This document shows, piece by piece, positions 42,027-42,079 of a stretch of DNA of 42,079 bases. Numbering within the stretch: the first letter of the stretch is position 1; each line of letters begins with the position of its first letter. A program made the translations under genes and the position numbers. Source of the stretch: JAAYCI01 sp964370295 (GTDB taxonomy: Bacteria > Bacillota > Clostridia > Oscillospirales > Ruminococcaceae); assembly GCA_964370295.1 (NCBI GenBank), contig CAYJIR010000018.1, forward strand, positions 1 to 42,079, read 5' to 3'. Below the pieces are notes generated by a model that made no database searches, was not told the origin of the DNA, and was given only the letters and a program-made list of their open reading frames with translations.

Positions 42027-42079
42027 ACTCTTTTAGGTAGTGTCGACAATAGTGTTCAGCCGGCCTATTTTGGCCCTTT

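Noticed and set aside
42027..42079. GTAGTGTCGACAATAGTGTT and GGCC-TATTTT-GGCC at the window edge
   Set aside because: They could be the end of an insertion sequence or a terminator for the ACT gene, but the window stops before either can be tested.
1..42079. CRISPR arrays, tRNA or rRNA genes, prophage or integrase genes
   Set aside because: I looked for spaced direct repeats, cloverleaf sequences and phage modules and found none; the S24 repressor is not accompanied by phage genes.

Overview
The window reads as a chromosomal segment of a Gram-positive Firmicute of class Clostridia, probably an Oscillospirales-like gut or anaerobic lineage. The evidence is the strong AGGAGG-type ribosome binding sites, TTGACA/TATAAT promoters, a Firmicutes-type 6S RNA, paired ThiI and cysteine desulfurase, a SpoIID-type domain, a Spo0A-like box and an anaerobic indolepyruvate:ferredoxin oxidoreductase cluster. 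A run of 100 N inside a short tandem repeat shows that this is a draft or metagenome assembly. I see no phage, no CRISPR array and no certain insertion sequence.

Layout. 1-3.3 kb: a LexA/CI-like S24 repressor followed at once by a radical SAM DNA-repair-type protein and its partner, with a small membrane protein transcribed divergently. 3.4-9.1 kb (minus strand): cytoplasmic alpha-amylase, NhaC-type antiporter, cardiolipin synthase and a cyclophilin lipoprotein. 9.2-11.3 kb: a DUF1292 protein, 6S RNA and a FapA/DUF342 protein. 11.4-19.3 kb (plus strand): a Ca2+-type P-ATPase, a very large FtsX-type permease with a long coiled coil, and a BMP-type binding lipoprotein. 19.3-22.8 kb (minus strand): pgk and tpiA, then cysE with an isochorismatase-family gene. 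cysE is preceded by its own promoter, a 22-residue leader peptide with three consecutive Cys codons, and a strong intrinsic terminator. 23.1-32 kb: a DUF6935-like protein, then a minus-strand group of SGNH hydrolase, cysteine desulfurase, thiI, a giant CinA fusion and a DUF362 ferredoxin protein. 32.5-37.9 kb: gap (GAPDH), an orphan kinase-like protein lacking its phospho-acceptor His, and two DUF3048 lipoproteins. 37.9-42 kb: iorA-iorB-paaK-ACT, an aryl-pyruvate oxidation and energy-conservation operon.

The strongest candidates for something undescribed are two. (1) A ribosome-mediated cysteine attenuator upstream of cysE: the leader peptide has a CCC run, and the codons just after it can pair with the 5' arm of the terminator. 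(2) A single 1121-residue protein made of a full-length CinA, a transmembrane segment, a sortase-B-like domain that appears to have lost its catalytic His and Cys, a low-complexity linker and a SpoIID/LytB-like domain. Also notable are a His-less DHp/HATPase protein whose promoter carries a Spo0A-like box and phased half-sites, a putative damage-responsive repressor/repair operon with a mirrored divergent promoter, and (EAAAA)n tails on two unrelated membrane-attached proteins built from different codons.
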